Shown: positions 21,466 to 22,810 of the stretch, in pieces
How the letters are laid out: each line of letters starts with the position of its first letter
Numbering within the stretch: the first letter of the stretch is position 1
Assembly (NCBI GenBank): GCA_945827765.1
Contig: CALZPS010000002.1
Coordinates: 1-22,810 of the forward strand
From: an uncultured Lachnospiraceae bacterium
GTDB lineage: Bacteria; Bacillota; Clostridia; Lachnospirales; Lachnospiraceae
Reading direction: 5' to 3'
Length of the DNA stretch: 22,810 bases
The notes under the pieces: generated by a model
The model's input: the letters and a program-made list of their open reading frames with translations, nothing else
Databases searched by the model: none
What the model was told of the DNA's origin: nothing
Position numbers and translations under genes: made by a program

Positions 21466-22810
21466 ATGTTAAACGTAGAACAGTTATCCATATATTTTAA
21501 AGACAGAGGGCGTCGGGAGGACGCTGTGAAGAATGTCTCCTTTCAGATTGCGGACGGGGAAATCATGGGTCTTGTGGGCGAGTCTGGTTCCGGCAAGACG
21601 ATGACGGCGCTGACGATTGCCGGACTAAAGAAGGGACACGCGGTGATCGAAAGCGGCAGAATCTGTCTGGACGGGGTGGATTTGCTCACTCTGACAGAGG
21701 CGCAGATGCGCAAAGTGCAGGGCGCACAGATCGGAATGATTTTTCAGGAGCCGATGAGCGCGCTCAACCCGACGATGAAAATCGGCAGACAGATAGAAGA
21801 AGTACTGCTTTTACACACGGATTTGCCGAAAGCGGAGCGCAGGGAGCGTGTCTGTGCGGCGATGGAGGATGTGGAGCTTGACAATCCGCAGATGCTGTAT
21901 GACAAATATCCGCATGAACTTTCCGGAGGAATGCGTCAACGGGCGATGCTGGCGGCAGCGATTGTCTGCCGTCCGAAACTGCTGATCGCGGACGAACCGA
22001 CGACTGCCTTGGATGTACAGACGCAGGAGAGTATTCTGGAACTGTTGAAAAAGCTGAATCAGAAATATGGTATGAGCATTTTGTTTATTTCCCACAATCT
22101 TCGGGTTGTGAAGAAATTGTGCGAGCATATTCTGGTGATGAAGTCGGGCGAGGTACTCGAAGAAGGGGATGTACAGCAGATTTTTCAAAATCCGCAGACA
22201 GAGTACACGAAAGACCTGATTGCGGCGATTCCGCAGGCTTGCGGCGGGAATGTGTCGGGAAAATCGCAGAAAACGGAGCGCGATGTGGCGCAGGCGGAAC
22301 CGATGTCGGATGAGAGCAGCGCGGCGCAGAATAATCCGGCAGCAAATAAAGTGCTCGAGGTCAGTCATCTGAATGCGTATTATCGTGAAGGCAGAGTGCG
22401 CAGACAGATTCTTGAGGATGTGTCATTTACCTTATACGAAGGGGAGATTGTAGGACTTGTGGGTGAATCAGGCAGCGGCAAATCGACGCTTTGTAAATGC
22501 GTGCTTGGTCTGCTCAAGGACTATGAAGGACAGGTTCGGCATTATACAAACCGTCCGCAGATGGTCTTTCAAGATCCTTATGGTTCGCTGAATCCGCGCA
22601 AGACCATTGGCTGGATTTTGGAAGAACCACTGAGGGTACAGGGGGGATATACGCGGGCACAGCGCAGGCAGAAGGCGGAGGAAATGCTGGAGCGGGTGCA
22701 TTTGCCAAAGGAATTTTATGATCGTTACCCGAAGGAATTAAGCGGCGGTCAGCGCCAACGCGTGAGTATCGCGGCGGCGTTGATGACCGGAACGAAATTT
22801 ATTCTTGCCG
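21466..22810 (+). CDS. ABC transporter ATP-binding protein with two fused ATPase domains, 3' end beyond window
   Basis: The open frame from the ATG at 21466 (GGGAGAA 5 bases upstream) runs 448 codons to the window edge. It contains two complete-looking nucleotide-binding domains in one chain, like a DppD-DppF fusion (compare YejF or GsiA). Domain 1 has Walker A GESGSGKT (38-45), signature LSGGMRQR (from 152) and Walker B LLIADEPT with D176/E177. A linker of about 40 residues, rich in Ala, Ser, Glu and Gln (around 262-300), joins domain 2. Domain 2 has Walker A GESGSGKS (333-340), LSGGQRQR (from 425), and is cut inside Walker B (FILA). It powers the importer formed by the two permeases. It starts 51 bp after the second permease. 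The missing part should be about 80 residues. Confidence 0.95.
   Translation, partial: MLNVEQLSIYFKDRGRREDAVKNVSFQIADGEIMGLVGESGSGKTMTALTIAGLKKGHAVIESGRICLDGVDLLTLTEAQMRKVQGAQIGMIFQEPMSALNPTMKIGRQIEEVLLLHTDLPKAERRERVCAAMEDVELDNPQMLYDKYPHELSGGMRQRAMLAAAIVCRPKLLIADEPTTALDVQTQESILELLKKLNQKYGMSILFISHNLRVVKKLCEHILVMKSGEVLEEGDVQQIFQNPQTEYTKDLIAAIPQACGGNVSGKSQKTERDVAQAEPMSDESSAAQNNPAANKVLEVSHLNAYYREGRVRRQILEDVSFTLYEGEIVGLVGESGSGKSTLCKCVLGLLKDYEGQVRHYTNRPQMVFQDPYGSLNPRKTIGWILEEPLRVQGGYTRAQRRQKAEEMLERVHLPKEFYDRYPKELSGGQRQRVSIAAALMTGTKFILA

Noticed and set aside
1..22810. CRISPR arrays, tRNA or rRNA genes, phage genes or a defence island.
   Set aside because: No regularly spaced repeats, tRNA-like cloverleafs or rRNA segments were seen. 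Apart from the single Rpn-family gene nothing suggests a defence system.

Overview
The window looks like a contig from an anaerobic Gram-positive bacterium of the Clostridia, most likely Lachnospiraceae. This rests on purine-rich AGGAGG-type ribosome binding sites, moderate G+C, sigmaA-type promoters, and the protein types present: a Tex with Clostridia-like sequence, an Rpn-type PD-(D/E)XK protein, AgrC/LytTR-type two-component remnants, a long UxuB-like mannonate oxidoreductase and a GPH sugar symporter. The first 32 bases are not genomic. They match the Nextera read-2 transposase adapter, so the left edge is a library or assembly artefact.

Left part (33-5134). A 5'-partial ridA (minus) is followed by the transcription accessory gene tex (plus). 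Directly after the tex stop codon lies a scar of about 620 bp holding three unrelated gene pieces: a GH3 beta-glucosidase fragment, the end of a response-regulator receiver domain, and the ATPase end of an AgrC-like GHKL histidine kinase. Then come an Rpn-family nuclease gene and an AraC-type regulator, both on minus. The AraC gene carries an in-frame TAG that removes its last 20 codons.

Central part (5218-11517) is a D-glucuronate catabolic operon: uxuA, uxuB, eda, kdgK, uxaC. Together these convert D-glucuronate to fructuronate (UxaC), mannonate (UxuB), 2-keto-3-deoxygluconate (UxuA), KDPG (KdgK) and finally pyruvate plus glyceraldehyde-3-phosphate (Eda). The operon starts at a sigmaA promoter divergent from the truncated araC. 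It probably has a second, internal promoter with a palindromic operator ahead of kdgK, and it ends at a strong terminator. A 149-bp, GC-rich, foldable element with short inverted termini and a perfect 5-bp target duplication sits between uxuB and eda. It looks like a MITE.

Right part. A second, intact AraC regulator (minus) is divergent from a glycoside operon: a GH78 alpha-L-rhamnosidase with no signal peptide, an alpha/beta-hydrolase esterase, and a GPH-family symporter. The likely logic is import of a rhamnosylated, possibly acylated glycoside followed by cytosolic trimming. Beside the glucuronate operon, Rha-GlcA ends such as those on gum arabic or arabinogalactan are an attractive but unproven substrate. 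A family-5 peptide/oligosaccharide ABC importer follows with its own promoter: lipoprotein, two permeases, and a fused double ATPase cut by the window end.

Most of the window is ordinary sugar-acid metabolism. The items most worth a second look are the MITE-like insertion, the three-gene scar after tex, the amber codon in the first araC gene, and the structured leader of kdgK.
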